Shown here: positions 5,138 to 7,201 of the stretch, one piece after another
Layout of the letters: every line of letters begins with the position of its first letter
Position numbering within the stretch: position 1 is the first letter of the stretch
Assembly (NCBI GenBank): GCA_937952395.1
Contig: CALFYV010000276.1
Location: forward strand, 1 to 7,201
Source of the DNA: an uncultured Bacteriovoracaceae bacterium
Lineage (GTDB): Bacteria; Bdellovibrionota; Bacteriovoracia; Bacteriovoracales; Bacteriovoracaceae
DNA length: 7,201 nucleotides
Reading direction: 5' to 3'
Made by a program: the position numbers and the translations under genes
Notes under the pieces: model-generated
What the model was told of the DNA's origin: nothing
Database searches by the model: none
The model's input: only the letters and a program-made list of their open reading frames with translations

Positions 5138-7201
5138 TTAAATTCCTACACCGATTTTGACGGCAGACAATTCCGTTTTTGCCATTTCTTTAAGGTAGCC
5201 AGGCACTTCTTTGTCTGAAATCAACGAATTTAAAATCTCACTTCCTTGTTCGACCTTTAAATTCTTTATCATTGCTAAACCATATAAATATTTAACCCTA
5301 TCTTTGTAATTGGACTTACTAAATTCTTTTAAAAACTTCTTACTTTCTTTTTCCAGTTTTGGAAAAGCTGTATTTTTTGATGCATAGAAGTTTTCGATTA
5401 GTAAATAATGAATCCTCTCTTGGGCGGAAGCCAATGAAGCATTATTTGTTTTTGCGCTCGAAATATCTTTGAGAATGGCAGCTGCTGTATTAATTAATCT
5501 TTCTTTTTGATTAGTTTGATGAAGTGCTTCGATATATTTAACCAATAAGTTTCCTAATTGGCTCAAATCTAATAAGTTTTTCTTATTTTGATTCACCAAC
5601 ATATGTTCAAAATTATTAGCAGCTTTCTCATAGTTTTTTAATGCATAATCTATTGAACCTCGGTAATAAGAATAGTTGATATCTTTACGATCATTACTTG
5701 AAAGAGTTTCAAGCATTTTATCTGCCACCTTCCAATCATTGTCTTCAATATGGCGGACAATCAATAACTCCTTGAGCATATTAGCAATTTTTATTTCCTT
5801 CCCTCGATTTACCCATTTTGGATAAATACGTGTTGTGTATGATTCTAATTCTTTGAAATTGGAAAGAACTCTGTCGAAACTCTTATGTAAGCCAAGTTTC
5901 AAATATGAACTCGCAACTACAAAATTAGCATGAGGATTCATCGCCACATTTTTATCGTATGTGATTTTATAAGTTTCCCATAGCTTCACTACTCTAGAAT
6001 AGTTCTCATTGTTATAAGCTTGTTTTAACAACCCGTAGATAATTTCAGCACCATCAGCTTGAAAAGCTCTTCTCTTCGTTGGTTTTAATGAATTTAAGGG
6101 TATACTTACCAAGTAGGTTAATGCTTTTTGATATTGCGATTGATTTATATAAGTCCTTAGTCTAACTAACCATAATAACTTTTTTAACTCGTCGTCGATG
6201 GCAACTCTTTCATCAGGGGTCATTTCAAAGAAAATAGTTTTTTCATTATCCTCAGTGGTCAATTCAATTTTTCGATTAAGAACAACTCCGAGATAACGTA
6301 GTTTAGCTTCATAACGAACTTTCGCGCTTTGGGCCCTATCAATGGCATCTTTATAAAGTGTAGTAACTTTTTGAATTGATTTATTAGAGACTTCATAGGC
6401 TAAGGCAATTCTAAGTCTTGCCTGTCCTGCCTCTCTTATATGTGAGTATTCTTTTACAAATTCATCAAACAAAGCTATCGATTCATCGAATTTAGATTCT
6501 CTGAAATAAGCCTCTGCAGTATTGAAAAGAATAGCCGGATGCAAAGGCTTAACTAAACCTTTCATATTTTTCTCGTAGTTTCTTATAACTTCCGTATTAT
6601 CTCCTCTGACTAAAAGAGCATAAGAATTATAAGCTAAACCAATTTGAGACGGTAAAATTTTATTTATATATTTATCAGCCAAGAAATCATTAATTTTTTC
6701 ATTTTGTTTAAGCTCTGCTAGTGAGTGCAAAATAATAGTGGAAGTATAAATTGTTAATTCTTTATCAAATTCTTTTTTAGATTCGAAGAACAGTTTTCGC
6801 GATAAACCAAGTGAGTTTATATAATCACCTCGATCAAGAGCTTCTTGAATAAGGTAGCGACCAACTGCTTTCCTTAAATCATAGTTTTGCGTACTTTCAA
6901 GCAATGAGTTTAATATATTATTAGCTGCAGCCTGAACGCCTTTATTTTTTTCTTTAATATTTTTTCTTAGTAAAGCATTTGCTTTTAAATACTCATTAGA
7001 TTCATGATTAGAATCAACGCCATACTTTTGTTCATATAAATTTATAGATTTTGCAAGCAATCCCCATTTTTCTTTTTTGAACAAGTTTACACTCAATTGC
7101 ATATGAGCTTCTTTTTCATCTTTTTCGTATTCTCTATTTTGAATCGGATAAAAGTACTCTGGCGTTTTGCTTGAGAGATTAATATCCTTATCCAGTTGAG
7201 G
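5138..7201 (-). CDS. TPR-repeat protein of unknown function (start beyond the window)
   Basis: I do not recognise a named gene. The last 687 codons are visible. The first in-frame ATG is at 7102-7100, but the frame stays open to 7201, and the extra 33 codons read as plausible protein running into a TPR-like helix pair (AHMQLSVNLFKKEKWGLLA). I therefore treat the gene as cut by the window, not as starting at 7102. The product is almost all helical, with TPR-type units at about 6529-6430 (AEAYFRESKFDESIALFDEF, in the style of YbgF/BamD repeats) and 5677-5588 (YYRGSIDYALKNYEKAANNF), and many degenerate helix pairs between. No membrane segment or enzyme motif is visible; a signal peptide could lie upstream. 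TPR proteins are binding scaffolds. The 17-bp gap to the regulator suggests a shared transcript, hence a possible flagellar or regulatory role, which is inference only. Confidence 0.88.
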   Translation of the reverse strand, partial: PQLDKDINLSSKTPEYFYPIQNREYEKDEKEAHMQLSVNLFKKEKWGLLAKSINLYEQKYGVDSNHESNEYLKANALLRKNIKEKNKGVQAAANNILNSLLESTQNYDLRKAVGRYLIQEALDRGDYINSLGLSRKLFFESKKEFDKELTIYTSTIILHSLAELKQNEKINDFLADKYINKILPSQIGLAYNSYALLVRGDNTEVIRNYEKNMKGLVKPLHPAILFNTAEAYFRESKFDESIALFDEFVKEYSHIREAGQARLRIALAYEVSNKSIQKVTTLYKDAIDRAQSAKVRYEAKLRYLGVVLNRKIELTTEDNEKTIFFEMTPDERVAIDDELKKLLWLVRLRTYINQSQYQKALTYLVSIPLNSLKPTKRRAFQADGAEIIYGLLKQAYNNENYSRVVKLWETYKITYDKNVAMNPHANFVVASSYLKLGLHKSFDRVLSNFKELESYTTRIYPKWVNRGKEIKIANMLKELLIVRHIEDNDWKVADKMLETLSSNDRKDINYSYYRGSIDYALKNYEKAANNFEHMLVNQNKKNLLDLSQLGNLLVKYIEALHQTNQKERLINTAAAILKDISSAKTNNASLASAQERIHYLLIENFYASKNTAFPKLEKESKKFLKEFSKSNYKDRVKYLYGLAMIKNLKVEQGSEILNSLISDKEVPGYLKEMAKTELSAVKIGVGI

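Noticed and set aside
1..7201. Plus-strand open frames opposite the flagellar, regulator and TPR genes
   Set aside because: All are short, lie antisense to genes with clear family motifs or one long frame, and show no recognisable domains.
1..7201. Search for tRNA, rRNA, CRISPR repeats, insertion sequences, terminators or attachment sites
   Set aside because: Genes fill the window with gaps of at most 40 bp. I saw no cloverleaf, spaced direct repeats, transposase or stem-plus-U-run.

Overview
The window is one tightly packed stretch of eight genes, all on the minus strand, so transcription runs from high to low coordinates. Reading in that direction: a TPR-repeat protein whose start lies beyond the window edge (7201 down to 5138), a short AAA+/Fis-type regulator related to sigma-54 activators (5120-4176), then flgB, flgC, fliE, fliF, fliG and the first 53 codons of a probable fliH (159-1). 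Gaps between genes are 2-40 bp. There is no gene-free stretch, no terminator and no recognisable promoter, so the whole block is probably one transcript whose promoter lies upstream of the window.

The flagellar genes encode the core of the flagellar basal body. FlgB and FlgC are proximal rod proteins, FliE joins the rod to the MS ring, FliF is the MS ring in the inner membrane, FliG is the rotor ring protein that meets the stator, and FliH would begin the export ATPase genes. All five complete flagellar genes keep their family's characteristic motifs and near-normal lengths.

The order flgB-flgC-fliE-fliF-fliG-fliH occurs in several phyla. Together with low GC (roughly 30% to 47% in the sampled 60-base lines) and a sigma-54-activator-like gene directly in front of flgB, it suggests a Gram-negative flagellate. 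My best guess is a low-GC member of the Bdellovibrionota (Bacteriovorax-like), but the window does not prove this; a spirochaete or another deltaproteobacterial lineage is possible.

The most unusual item is the regulator. It aligns along its length with sigma-54 activator AAA+ domains and keeps Walker A and the Fis-type helix-turn-helix. It has lost the Walker B acidic pair, the GAFTGA sigma-54 contact loop, both arginine-finger positions and the sensor II arginine, and it has no receiver domain. It looks like a nucleotide-binding pseudo-ATPase turned DNA-binding regulator and is translationally coupled to the flagellar genes. Secondary points are an 11-A homopolymer early in fliF, where a one-base slip either way gives an immediate stop, and a small hairpin that places the fliF ribosome binding site in its loop, next to a TTG start.
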